From contig NZ_LT629792.1 of the NCBI RefSeq assembly GCF_900106055.1, forward strand, positions 1,240,001 through 1,304,000: a DNA stretch of 64,000 nt, given 5' to 3'. This DNA is from Schaalia radingae (GTDB taxonomy: Bacteria; Actinomycetota; Actinomycetes; Actinomycetales; Actinomycetaceae). Shown here piece by piece: positions 8,631 through 16,824 of this stretch (position 1 is its first letter; the number at the start of each line of letters is the position of its first letter). A model generated the notes under the pieces. It did no database searches and was not told the DNA's origin. It worked only from the letters and a program-made list of their open reading frames with translations. The translations under genes were made by a program, and so were the position numbers.

Positions 8631-8861
8631 TGACGATGATCCGACCCGGAAGTTCCGGGATATCAGCGGGGAGTCTTCTGGAAGAACGAGGCTTCGGCCT
8701 TCAGTAGAACCGGACGGGTGGGCCCGACACAGCCCCAAACGAGTGGTCGCTCGGGGATCCTGATAACGGAGCGCGAGCGTCAAACGGGGTGGTACCGCGG
8801 AAGCTGGCGACGCCAGGATCCGTCCCTGTATTGCTACGCAGGAGACGAAACGAGGACCATC
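8631..8861 (+). promoter_or_regulatory. T-box leader of ileS (translational type, short Stem I)
   Basis: Structured leader that senses uncharged tRNA-Ile. It contains the specifier region with an Ile codon ATC (8662-8664) followed by the conserved block ending in GGAAGAACG. Later comes the canonical T-box with UGGU (8790-8793) inside GGGGTGGTACCGCGG, which pairs with the ACCA end of tRNA-Ile. The remainder (about 8800-8860) can sequester the ribosome binding region before the ATG at 8862. Actinobacterial ileS T-boxes are known to act on translation and to have an unusually short Stem I, which fits the small distance here. Confidence 0.9.
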
Positions 8862-11800
8862 ATGGCGCAGGGACATTACCCTCTGAACGGGAACACCCAT
8901 CCAACCGGTAACCCCTCTTTCCCAGATATGGAAGAGGCGACTCTCAAGTACTGGGATGAGCACGATATTTTCGCCAAGTCCGTCAATGAGCGTGCTGCGG
9001 GCAATCGCGGCGACAATGAATTCGTCTTCTATGATGGTCCGCCCTTTGCCAACGGCCTGCCACACTACGGCCACCTGTTGACCGGCTATATCAAGGACAT
9101 CGTCGGCCGCTACCAGACGATGCTGGGGCATCGAGTGGAGCGACGCTTCGGATGGGATACACACGGCCTGCCCGCCGAACTGGAAGCACAGCGCCTGCTC
9201 GGTATCGACGACGTCTCCGAAATCACCAAACCAGGCGGACTGGGCATCGAAAAGTTCAACGCTGAATGCCGATCCTCCGTCCTGCGCTACACGGATGAAT
9301 GGCAGGACTACGTGACGCGCCAGGCACGCTGGGTCGACTTCGACGACGACTACAAGACTCTTGACATCACCTACATGGAATCGGTGCTGTGGGCGTTCAA
9401 GACGCTGTATGACAAGGGTTTGGCATATGAGGGATACCGCGTGCTGCCGTACTGCTGGCACGATCGCACCCCGCTGTCGAACCACGAACTGAAGATGGAT
9501 GACGACGTCTATCAGGACCGCACCGACCAGTCAGTCACCGTCGGCTTACGCATGGAAAGCGGCGAGCTGGCCCTGATCTGGACAACAACCCCGTGGACAC
9601 TGCCTTCCAATCTCGCCATCACTGTTGGGCCGGACATCGAATACGTTACGGTTGTTCCTCAGGAAGGCGAACTGGCGGGTGAACGCGTCATCATCGCGCA
9701 TGACTTGCTGGCGTCCTACAGCAAGGAACTGGGCGAAGGTCCGACGATCGAAGCCACCTATCCTGGCTCTGAGCTGGTCGGACGGCGCTATGCACCGATT
9801 TTTGACTACTTCGATACCGATGAACGCCGCGCTGAAGGCCAGACGCCCGGACCGAACGCATGGACCATCATCGCTGGCGACTTCGTCACCACTGAGGACG
9901 GCACTGGCCTGGTGCACACAGCACCGGCATTTGGTGAAGACGACATGATCGCCTGTCAGGAAGTCGGCATCAGGCCTGTCGTCCCTGTCGATGAGGCAGG
10001 ATGCTTCACCTTTGAGGTGCCCGACTACGAAGGCGTGCAGGTGTTCGACGCGAACAAACTCGTGCTGGCTCACCTGCGCGAACAATCAGGGCCCATCGCA
10101 CGTCGCCCTGAAGAGGTGCGTGCGAAGATGGTGCGTCAATCCTCATTCACCCATTCCTACCCACACTGCTGGCGCTGCCGTAAACCGTTGATCTACAAGG
10201 CGGTCAGTTCATGGTTCGTCAAGGTCAGTGCTTTCCGTGACCGAATGGTGGAGCTCAACCAGCAGATCACATGGGTACCTGAGCACACCAAGGACGGGAT
10301 CTTCGGAAACTGGCTGGCCGGCGCCCGCGACTGGTCCATTTCGCGTAACCGCTTCTGGGGTGCGCCGATCCCCGTGTGGGTCTCAGATAATCCGGAATAC
10401 CCCCGCGTTGACGTCTACGGCTCGATTGCGGACCTCGAAGCTGATTTTGGGGTCGAGGTCACCGATCTGCACCGCCCATTCATCGACACGCTGACGCGAC
10501 CAAACCCCGACGACCCGACCGGCACATCCACAATGCACCGCATCAGCGATGTGTTCGACTGCTGGTTCGAGTCGGGCTCCATGCCGTACGCCCAGGTGCA
10601 CTACCCGTTTGAAAACCGCGACTGGTTCGAAAGCCACTACCCGGGCGACTTTATTGTCGAGTACATCGGGCAGACCCGCGGCTGGTTCTACACACTTCAT
10701 GTTCTGGCCACCGCACTGTTTGACCGGCCCGCATTCACGCACTGCGTCTCCCACGGAATCGTGCTGGGCGACGATGGCCGTAAGATGAGCAAGTCCTTGC
10801 GCAACTTCCCGGACGTCAACCGCGTCTTCGATGAGTACGGGTCCGACGCGATGCGGTGGTTCCTCATGAGCTCACCGGTTGTGCGCGGCGGTAACCTCAT
10901 TGTTCACGAGGGTGGCATCCGCGACACGGTGCGCCAAATCCTGCTTCCCCTGTGGAATGCCTACCACTTCCTCGCCCTGTACGCAGGTGCGTCCGATCAT
11001 GGCAATGGATATGTGGCTGAGCCGCTGGCCTTGGACGATCCGAAAGTGCTTGACGGCCTCGACGTCATGGATCGCTACCTGCTAGCACGCACCCAGTCAC
11101 TGGCTGACGCTGTTCGCACCGCTTTGGATGCGTACGATATCGGCACGGCGTGTTCACTGGTTCAGGATCATATGGATGTTCTGACGAACTGGTATGTGCG
11201 CACTCAGCGTCAGCGCTTCTGGGATGAAGATGCGCGCGCATGTGACACATTGTCATCAGCCCTGGTGACCCTGTGCGAGGTTACCGCCCCGTTGTTGCCC
11301 CTGCTGACCGAAGAAATCTGGCGGGCACTCACAGGTGGAGAATCGGTCCACTTGCAGGACTGGCCGACAATGCCCGAGGCAGTGCGCAACGACGAACTGG
11401 TCGCCGTGATGGATGCAGTGCGTCAGGCCGTATCAGGTGCTCACGCATTGCGCAAGACGCATAATCTGCGCGTGCGCCAGCCTCTGCGTCAGCTTTCCGT
11501 CGTCTCGGAGGCGGCGCCCTCCCTTGAACCCTTCGCTTCCCTCATTGCCAGTGAAGTGAACGTCAAGAACGTCACTTTAGTGGATCCGGATCACTCCGGT
11601 CTGAAAGTGACGACGCAACTGGCATTGAATCCTCGCGAATTCGCCCCCGAGGTCCGTAAGGTCACCTCTCAGCTTTTCGCAGCCCACAAGCAGGGGCAGT
11701 GGGAGCTGGACGAATCAGGTCAGACTGTGACGTTCCCCAACGTCGAGGTGGGCGGGCAGCCCGTTCAACTGGGCGAGGGACAGTTCTCTGTGTCGACTAC

Positions 11801-12116
11801 GGTCGAAGCATCAGAAGGTGAGGTTGCATCCGTTCTGGCTGACGGCACAGTGGTCGTCCTCGACACGGACATCACCGCCGAACTTGCTGCCGAGGGATAC
11901 GCGCGCGACGTCATCCGCATCGTACAGGACGAGCGCAAGCGAGAGGATCTGAATATTTCAGACCGCATCGACCTGGAGCTGACCGTGCCAGAGGAACACG
12001 TGGCGGATGCGGAAACGCATCGAGACATGATCGCGCACGAAACACTGTCGCTGTCCGTTTCCATCGTTCCAGGCGATACGCTGGCAGCGCACGTCAGCGT
12101 GCACGCAGATAACTGA
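8862..12116 (+). CDS. ileS: Isoleucyl-tRNA synthetase (eukaryote-like type)
   Basis: Class I aminoacyl-tRNA synthetase of 1084 residues that charges tRNA-Ile. The HIGH-type signature is HYGH (residues 68-71) in the context [12 protein letters not shown], and KMSKS is at 641-645. A large editing insertion (about 200-400) and a C-terminal anticodon-binding region follow. The length and the HYGH context match the eukaryote-like IleS group found in actinobacteria and bifidobacteria, which is known to be poorly inhibited by mupirocin. The start is the ATG at 8862 after the T-box; the open frame to 8718 runs through the leader RNA and is not coding. FolC follows 16 bp downstream. Confidence 0.97.
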   Translation: MAQGHYPLNGNTHPTGNPSFPDMEEATLKYWDEHDIFAKSVNERAAGNRGDNEFVFYDGPPFANGLPHYGHLLTGYIKDIVGRYQTMLGHRVERRFGWDTHGLPAELEAQRLLGIDDVSEITKPGGLGIEKFNAECRSSVLRYTDEWQDYVTRQARWVDFDDDYKTLDITYMESVLWAFKTLYDKGLAYEGYRVLPYCWHDRTPLSNHELKMDDDVYQDRTDQSVTVGLRMESGELALIWTTTPWTLPSNLAITVGPDIEYVTVVPQEGELAGERVIIAHDLLASYSKELGEGPTIEATYPGSELVGRRYAPIFDYFDTDERRAEGQTPGPNAWTIIAGDFVTTEDGTGLVHTAPAFGEDDMIACQEVGIRPVVPVDEAGCFTFEVPDYEGVQVFDANKLVLAHLREQSGPIARRPEEVRAKMVRQSSFTHSYPHCWRCRKPLIYKAVSSWFVKVSAFRDRMVELNQQITWVPEHTKDGIFGNWLAGARDWSISRNRFWGAPIPVWVSDNPEYPRVDVYGSIADLEADFGVEVTDLHRPFIDTLTRPNPDDPTGTSTMHRISDVFDCWFESGSMPYAQVHYPFENRDWFESHYPGDFIVEYIGQTRGWFYTLHVLATALFDRPAFTHCVSHGIVLGDDGRKMSKSLRNFPDVNRVFDEYGSDAMRWFLMSSPVVRGGNLIVHEGGIRDTVRQILLPLWNAYHFLALYAGASDHGNGYVAEPLALDDPKVLDGLDVMDRYLLARTQSLADAVRTALDAYDIGTACSLVQDHMDVLTNWYVRTQRQRFWDEDARACDTLSSALVTLCEVTAPLLPLLTEEIWRALTGGESVHLQDWPTMPEAVRNDELVAVMDAVRQAVSGAHALRKTHNLRVRQPLRQLSVVSEAAPSLEPFASLIASEVNVKNVTLVDPDHSGLKVTTQLALNPREFAPEVRKVTSQLFAAHKQGQWELDESGQTVTFPNVEVGGQPVQLGEGQFSVSTTVEASEGEVASVLADGTVVVLDTDITAELAAEGYARDVIRIVQDERKREDLNISDRIDLELTVPEEHVADAETHRDMIAHETLSLSVSIVPGDTLAAHVSVHADN

Positions 12117-12132
12117 AGGAGAACCCTGTTCC

Positions 12133-13797
12133 ATGAGTGACCATCCCGCCTTCTTTGGCTCCGACGAGGAACCCAGCGGCATTCCTGCGGATTTGCTGCC
12201 CTACCTTGAGGCTGCAGATGAGCCATCTGAGGCAGACCGTCAGGCCGAACAGGCTCGTCAGGAAGCCGAAGAAGCGGCGGATCGGGCAGACCGGGAGCGA
12301 GCCGAGGCATTGCGTGCACTGGTAGAGAATTCGCTCCTGCTCGGACCCGATCCGTCGATCCTGGCTGAAATCGAATCAGATGAGGACGAGGACGGGACAC
12401 CCTCGGACGAAGAAGATCACGAACGCATGCTCGACGACGCGCAGCAGGCTGCCCAGGAACGCGCGGAAGTGGCACGCATCTACGAATCAATTGTGGCGCG
12501 CGCCCCGGAACACAAAGTCCAACCCAGCCTGGAGCGCGTGCGGAGCGTGATGGATATTCTGGGCGATCCCCACACGTCTTACCCGAGCGTGCATATCACG
12601 GGCACGAACGGCAAAACGACAACTGCACGCATGATGGATGCCCTGCTGGGAGCGCTGGGCCTGCGCACGGGCCGTTTCACGTCGCCGCACCTGCTGGACG
12701 TTCGCGAACGCATCTGCCTGGACGGTGAGCCCATCTCGCACCGGGCCTTCATTGATGCCTACCACGATGTGCAGCCCTATATCGACATGGTTGACCACAG
12801 CTCGATCGAGCAGGGTGGCCCGACACTGTCGTTCTTCGAAGTTTTCACTGTCATGGCGTTGGCTGCATTCGCAGACTATCCGGTCGACGCGGCTGTGGTG
12901 GAAGTCGGTATGGGAGGCACGTGGGATTCCACCAACGTGGTGGACGGTCAGGTCGGTGTCATTATGCCGATCGACGTTGATCACCAAAAGTGGCTGGGCA
13001 ACACGGTCACGGACATTGCCCATGAAAAGGCCGGCATCATCAAACCCGGCCAGATCACTGTTGTTGCCCACCAGCGTGACGAGGTGCTCGAGATTCTGCG
13101 CGAGCGCGCCGACCAGGTGGGTGCGCGCCTCCTGGCGGAGGGCACAGACTTTGAGGTCGTGGCCCGTGAAAGGGCAGTAGGCGGGCAGCTCATGTCACTG
13201 CGCACTCCGCATGCGATGTACACCGATATATTCCTTCCCCTTCATGGCGAACACCAGGCCCACAATGCTGCGGCCGCTTTGACAGGTGTGGAAGCGTTCA
13301 TCGGTGAGCGCGCATTGGACGCGCAGGTGGTCGAGCAGGCATTCGGTGCAGTGACATCACCGGGCAGGCTGCAGGTCGTGCGACGCTCACCCATGATCAT
13401 CGTGGATGGAGCCCACAACCCGGCAGGTGCGCGTACCGTTCGCGCCGCCATCGAGGATCTTGGTCTGGCTCACGTGGTTGGTGTCTTCGCCGCGATGTCG
13501 GATAAGGACGTGGACACAATGCTGGGCGAAGTTGAACCCGTGATGGACGAACTGATCGTCACTCAGATGGATTCTGTGCGGGCAATGGAACTGGACGACG
13601 TGCAGGCCATTGCTGAGGATGTCTTTGATGACACGAGGGTGAGCCGGATCCCTGACATCGCCGAAGCAGTAGCGGAAGCTGCCACCCGTGTGGAAACACG
13701 CGCCGAGCCGGGTGAAAATGTGGCCGTCATCGTGTTCGGTTCGATTGTACTGGCAGGGCAGGCCACACAGATCATCTCCCAGGCTAACGGCCGCTGA
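12133..13797 (+). CDS. folC: Folylpolyglutamate/dihydrofolate synthase with acidic N-terminal extension
   Basis: Cytosolic Mur-ligase-family enzyme that adds glutamate to folates. The ATP-binding loop GTNGKTT (residues 157-163), the SPHL segment (about 182) and the GAHNP-type motif (about 430) are intact. The catalytic part begins near residue 110. Before it lies an extension of about 110 residues rich in Glu, Ala, Asp and Arg, with likely coiled-coil character at 32-65 and an acidic run at 81-97. Length is 554 residues against about 430-500 for usual FolC. The ribosome binding site is AAGGAG upstream of the ATG. It probably shares a transcript with ileS. Confidence 0.93.
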   Translation: MSDHPAFFGSDEEPSGIPADLLPYLEAADEPSEADRQAEQARQEAEEAADRADRERAEALRALVENSLLLGPDPSILAEIESDEDEDGTPSDEEDHERMLDDAQQAAQERAEVARIYESIVARAPEHKVQPSLERVRSVMDILGDPHTSYPSVHITGTNGKTTTARMMDALLGALGLRTGRFTSPHLLDVRERICLDGEPISHRAFIDAYHDVQPYIDMVDHSSIEQGGPTLSFFEVFTVMALAAFADYPVDAAVVEVGMGGTWDSTNVVDGQVGVIMPIDVDHQKWLGNTVTDIAHEKAGIIKPGQITVVAHQRDEVLEILRERADQVGARLLAEGTDFEVVARERAVGGQLMSLRTPHAMYTDIFLPLHGEHQAHNAAAALTGVEAFIGERALDAQVVEQAFGAVTSPGRLQVVRRSPMIIVDGAHNPAGARTVRAAIEDLGLAHVVGVFAAMSDKDVDTMLGEVEPVMDELIVTQMDSVRAMELDDVQAIAEDVFDDTRVSRIPDIAEAVAEAATRVETRAEPGENVAVIVFGSIVLAGQATQIISQANGR

Positions 13798-13829
13798 CTT
13801 CCACGAATGTCGCCATTTCCGTGGTCAGA

Positions 13830-13842
13830 ATCCTTGAAGGAT
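13830..13842 (+). promoter_or_regulatory. Palindrome upstream of dhaK, operator candidate
   Basis: ATCCTT-G-AAGGAT is a perfect 6-1-6 inverted repeat 42 bp before the dhaK start, in the 86-bp gap after folC. A regulator site for the dihydroxyacetone kinase operon is possible; no regulator gene for it is visible nearby. Confidence 0.3.
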
Positions 13843-13883
13843 GGCACCATGGATGTGAGACCGATTGGTTCAAGGAGGCACTG

Positions 13884-14876
13884 GTGAAAAAACTGGTCAA
13901 CGACGTTCATCAAGTAGTTGAGCAGGCTCTGCAAGGCTTCGGTGGCGTGTACTCCGACCTTGTCACCGTCCATACGAATCCAGCCTATATCATTCGCGCA
14001 CACGCAAAAGATCAGGGGAAGGTTGCCATCGTCTCCGGTGGTGGGTCGGGCCACGAACCATTGCATGCGGGATACGTTGGGAAAGGCATGCTGGATGCCG
14101 CTGTGCCCGGTGCCGTGTTCTCGTCACCGACACCTGACCCGATCGCGCAGGCAGCACTGGCTGTCGAACGCGGGGCGGGCGTGCTGTTCATCGTCAAGAA
14201 CTACACGGGCGATGTGCTCAACTTTGAAACCGCTGCCGAACTGGTGCAGATGGACGACATCGACGTTGCCACTGTTACCGTCAATGATGATGTCGCAGTG
14301 GAGGACTCGCTCTATACAGCCGGACGACGGGGCGTGGCAGGCACGGTTTTAGTGGAGAAAATCGCTGGCGCAGCAGCCGAACGCGGAGACGATCTGCATA
14401 CTGTCACCCGCATCGCTCAGCACGTGATCGACAACGTCCGATCGATGGGATTGGCACTGGGGCCCTGCACCGTGCCACATGCAGGACGCCCGTCCTTTGA
14501 ACTGGGTGACAACGAGATTGAACTGGGGATCGGAATCCACGGCGAACCCGGATATCGGCGCGGCCAGATGGAAACTGCGGACACGCTGACTGAAGAGCTC
14601 TACGAAAAGGTTCGCTTTGAATTGGCCCTCGAAGCAGACGAATCCGTGATCGCGCTGGTCAACGGCATGGGTGGAACCCCACTCAGTGAGCTGTACATTG
14701 TGTACCGTCACGTGGCCGAATTGCTGCAGCGTGACGGAATCAAGCTGGCACGCAGCCTGGTGGGTGACTACGTGACGTCACTGGAAATGCCGGGTGTTTC
14801 AGTTACCCTATTACGGGCGGACAACGACATCGTGGAGCTTTTCGATGCTCCCGTATGCACGCCGGCCTGGAAATGA
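13884..14876 (+). CDS. dhaK: PTS-dependent dihydroxyacetone kinase, DhaK subunit
   Basis: Substrate-binding subunit (330 residues) of the phosphoenolpyruvate-dependent dihydroxyacetone kinase. It binds dihydroxyacetone covalently through a His, here His219 in GIGIHGEPG, and shows the GGGSGHEP loop at 52-59. DhaK presents the substrate to ADP-loaded DhaL, giving dihydroxyacetone phosphate for glycolysis. Start chosen as GTG 13884 because AAGGAGG lies at the right distance and the family N-terminus (MKKLVND) begins there; the longer frame from 13821 has no support. DhaL follows after 14 bp. Confidence 0.95.
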   Translation: MKKLVNDVHQVVEQALQGFGGVYSDLVTVHTNPAYIIRAHAKDQGKVAIVSGGGSGHEPLHAGYVGKGMLDAAVPGAVFSSPTPDPIAQAALAVERGAGVLFIVKNYTGDVLNFETAAELVQMDDIDVATVTVNDDVAVEDSLYTAGRRGVAGTVLVEKIAGAAAERGDDLHTVTRIAQHVIDNVRSMGLALGPCTVPHAGRPSFELGDNEIELGIGIHGEPGYRRGQMETADTLTEELYEKVRFELALEADESVIALVNGMGGTPLSELYIVYRHVAELLQRDGIKLARSLVGDYVTSLEMPGVSVTLLRADNDIVELFDAPVCTPAWK

Positions 14877-14890
14877 CATCAGGAGCATAG

Positions 14891-15544
14891 ATGAGTGAGA
14901 CGCTAAACGAGCAGTGGATCCGCGAATGGATGATGACTGCTGTGCACACGATCGCAGACAACAGAGAATATCTGATTGACCTGGATCGACACATCGGGGA
15001 TGGCGACCACGGTGAGAATATGGATCGCGGTTTCAGTGCCGTTCGCGACGCGATGGAGTCCGATGACCATGCGCACGAAGCTGCAGCGGCCCTGCTCAAA
15101 ACAGTTGCGAAGACCCTGATGTCCACGGTTGGCGGAGCTGCCGGCCCACTGTATGGCACAGCGTTCCTGCGCGCATCACAGGCACTGACAGGACAGGAAA
15201 TCTCCACCCGGGACGTGGTGGCCATGTTCGACGCAGCATTGGAAGGCATCCAGGCCCGAGGCAAGGCAGAAGAAGGCGAAAAGACGATGGTCGATGCGTG
15301 GGCACCGGCCGCTCGCGCCGCTCATGAAGCTGCCAAAGCGGAGCGCCCGATCTGCGAGATTCTCGAGGCCGCCGCGCGCGCTGCCGAAGAAGGCGTTGAA
15401 GCCACGATCGACATGCAGGCCACGAAGGGGCGCGCATCATATCTGGGGCCGCGCTCAGCAGGCCACCGCGATCCTGGAGCCGCCTCCTCAGCGATGATTA
15501 TCCGAGCTGCGGCTAAGGGCGCAAAGTCGGTGGATAACCGATGA
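14891..15544 (+). CDS. dhaL: PTS-dependent dihydroxyacetone kinase, DhaL subunit
   Basis: Nucleotide-binding subunit (217 residues) that holds ADP/ATP permanently and passes phosphate to dihydroxyacetone on DhaK. The metal-binding Asp cluster is visible in DLDRHIGDGDHG (Asp32, Asp37, Asp39). The conserved STVGGAAGPLYGT segment (about 78-90) and the C-terminal GPRSAGHRDPGA loop are present. The ATG at 14891 has AGGAG upstream. Its stop overlaps the dhaM start in ATGA, so translation is coupled. Confidence 0.95.
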   Translation: MSETLNEQWIREWMMTAVHTIADNREYLIDLDRHIGDGDHGENMDRGFSAVRDAMESDDHAHEAAAALLKTVAKTLMSTVGGAAGPLYGTAFLRASQALTGQEISTRDVVAMFDAALEGIQARGKAEEGEKTMVDAWAPAARAAHEAAKAERPICEILEAAARAAEEGVEATIDMQATKGRASYLGPRSAGHRDPGAASSAMIIRAAAKGAKSVDNR

Positions 15545-16251
15545 GCTCAAAAGTCGCCCTCGTAATCGTGTCCCACAGTGACCTCCTGGCGAGGGGCGTG
15601 CGGGAAGTAGCAGAGCAGATGGCACCCGACGTGCACATCGAATGCGCGGGGGGAATGCAGGACGGCTCGCTGGGCACCTCCTACGACAAGGTTGCCTCTG
15701 CGATTACCCGCGCACTCGGAGCAATCGAGACCGGCCATGACGGTGCAGGCGTCGTGTGTCTGACCGACATGGGCTCAGCAGATCTGACCGTGGAATCCGT
15801 CCAGGAAATGGAAGACTTCGAGGCGTTGGAACACGCGCATGCTCCACTCGTTGAAGGCACCATTGCTGCTGCGATCAGTGCGCAATCAGGCAGTAGTCGC
15901 AGTGAGGTGCGCGCCGCAGCTGAACGGGCTGGCGCTCCTGACACGCCGCGTTCTGCCGCCTCCCCGGTGGGACGCGTCGTGATTCACGAAAACGAAGACA
16001 CCGCTGACCACGTTGTGACGGCAACTGCGCGAGTGGCCGACCCGGTAGGGCTCCATGCGCGTCCGGCTGCATTGTTGGCTCGCTTAGCTGGCTCATTCGA
16101 TGCAGAAGTATTCGTGAACGGAGCCGATGCAGGGTCAGCGTTGGAAGTGATGGCGCTGGGAGTGCGTCAGGGTGACATTGTGCAGCTGCGTGCCACAGGA
16201 CCGCAGGCACAGGAAGCAATAGATGCACTGGTCGACAAGCTCGAAGAGTGA
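15541..16251 (+). CDS. dhaM: DhaM phosphotransfer subunit, EIIA-like domain fused to HPr
   Basis: Phosphocarrier (236 residues) that re-phosphorylates the nucleotide on DhaL. Residues 1-130 form the EIIA(Man)-like domain with the phosphorylatable His12 (VSHSD). Residues 157-236 form an HPr domain with active His172 in GLHARPA. Many proteobacterial DhaM proteins have a third, EI-like domain; it is absent here, so the protein needs an EI enzyme encoded elsewhere. The ATG start overlaps the dhaL stop. The ndk promoter begins inside its 3' end. Confidence 0.95.
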   Translation: MSSKVALVIVSHSDLLARGVREVAEQMAPDVHIECAGGMQDGSLGTSYDKVASAITRALGAIETGHDGAGVVCLTDMGSADLTVESVQEMEDFEALEHAHAPLVEGTIAAAISAQSGSSRSEVRAAAERAGAPDTPRSAASPVGRVVIHENEDTADHVVTATARVADPVGLHARPAALLARLAGSFDAEVFVNGADAGSALEVMALGVRQGDIVQLRATGPQAQEAIDALVDKLEE

Positions 16252-16260
16252 CTGCATAAT
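16232..16260 (+). promoter_or_regulatory. ndk promoter
   Basis: TCGACA (16232-16237) and CATAAT (16255-16260) are separated by 17 bp and each match the sigma-70 consensus at five of six bases. The start would fall near 16267, giving a leader of about 64 nt with a small hairpin (TAGGTC-TTTT-GACCTA, 16265-16280). Confidence 0.65.
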
Positions 16261-16330
16261 AATGTAGGTCTTTTGACCTAGTGGCCGAAAGGCTGCATGA
16301 AGTGCACGATCATCTACGAGGGGGAATGCT

Positions 16331-16798
16331 ATGTCGGCACACGAACGTACAGACGGCTCCCATGAACGCACACTGGTGCTGGTCAAGCCTGATGGATACA
16401 GGCGAGGGTTGACAGGCGAAGTGCTGCGACGGATTGAATCAAAGGGATACAAGCTGGTTGGTCTGAAAGTTCAGCAAGCCTCTGAAGAATTGCTTCAGGA
16501 ACATTACCATGAACACCGCCATCGCCATTTCTACCCTGCATTGATCGAATTCATGTCGTCTGGACCGCTCGTGGCTGCCGTTGTCGAAGGGACACGCGTT
16601 GTCGACGGAGTGCGCCGACTAATCGGCTCAACCGACCCGACTGACGCCGAGCCAGGAACAATTCGTGGCGACTTGGGCCGCGCGTGGGGACGCGCAACCG
16701 CGGAAAATATCGTGCACGGATCAGATTCGCCGCACTCTGCCCAACGCGAGATTGCCCTGTGGTTCCCGGAGCTTGCCGAAGATGCAATGCACGCTTAA
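16331..16798 (+). CDS. ndk: Nucleoside diphosphate kinase
   Basis: Balances nucleoside triphosphate pools by moving the gamma phosphate through a phospho-His. The active-site His129 sits in NIVHGSDS, and the N-terminal TLVLVKPDG strand is typical. Length is 155 residues, longer than the usual 136-143, with about 11 extra residues at the N-terminus (MSAHERTDGSH) and a short C-terminal tail. The ATG at 16331 has GAGGGGGA just upstream. It has its own promoter and is followed by smc after 26 bp. Confidence 0.95.
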   Translation: MSAHERTDGSHERTLVLVKPDGYRRGLTGEVLRRIESKGYKLVGLKVQQASEELLQEHYHEHRHRHFYPALIEFMSSGPLVAAVVEGTRVVDGVRRLIGSTDPTDAEPGTIRGDLGRAWGRATAENIVHGSDSPHSAQREIALWFPELAEDAMHA

Positions 16799-16811
16799 CT
16801 GCCTTTTTACG

Positions 16812-16817
16812 TATTCT
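16812..16817 (+). promoter_or_regulatory. -10 element of smc (leaderless candidate)
   Basis: TATTCT lies 7 nt before the GTG start at 16825. There is no Shine-Dalgarno sequence before that GTG, so the transcript probably begins at or near the start codon. Confidence 0.5.
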
Positions 16818-16824
16818 TAAAGAC

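Noticed and set aside
8718..8861. N-terminal extension of IleS by 48 residues
   Set aside because: This stretch is the T-box leader; family similarity starts at the ATG at 8862.
8508..9485. 325-codon minus-strand frame across the T-box and ileS 5' part
   Set aside because: Overlaps a conserved RNA leader and the IleS active-site region; no recognisable protein features.
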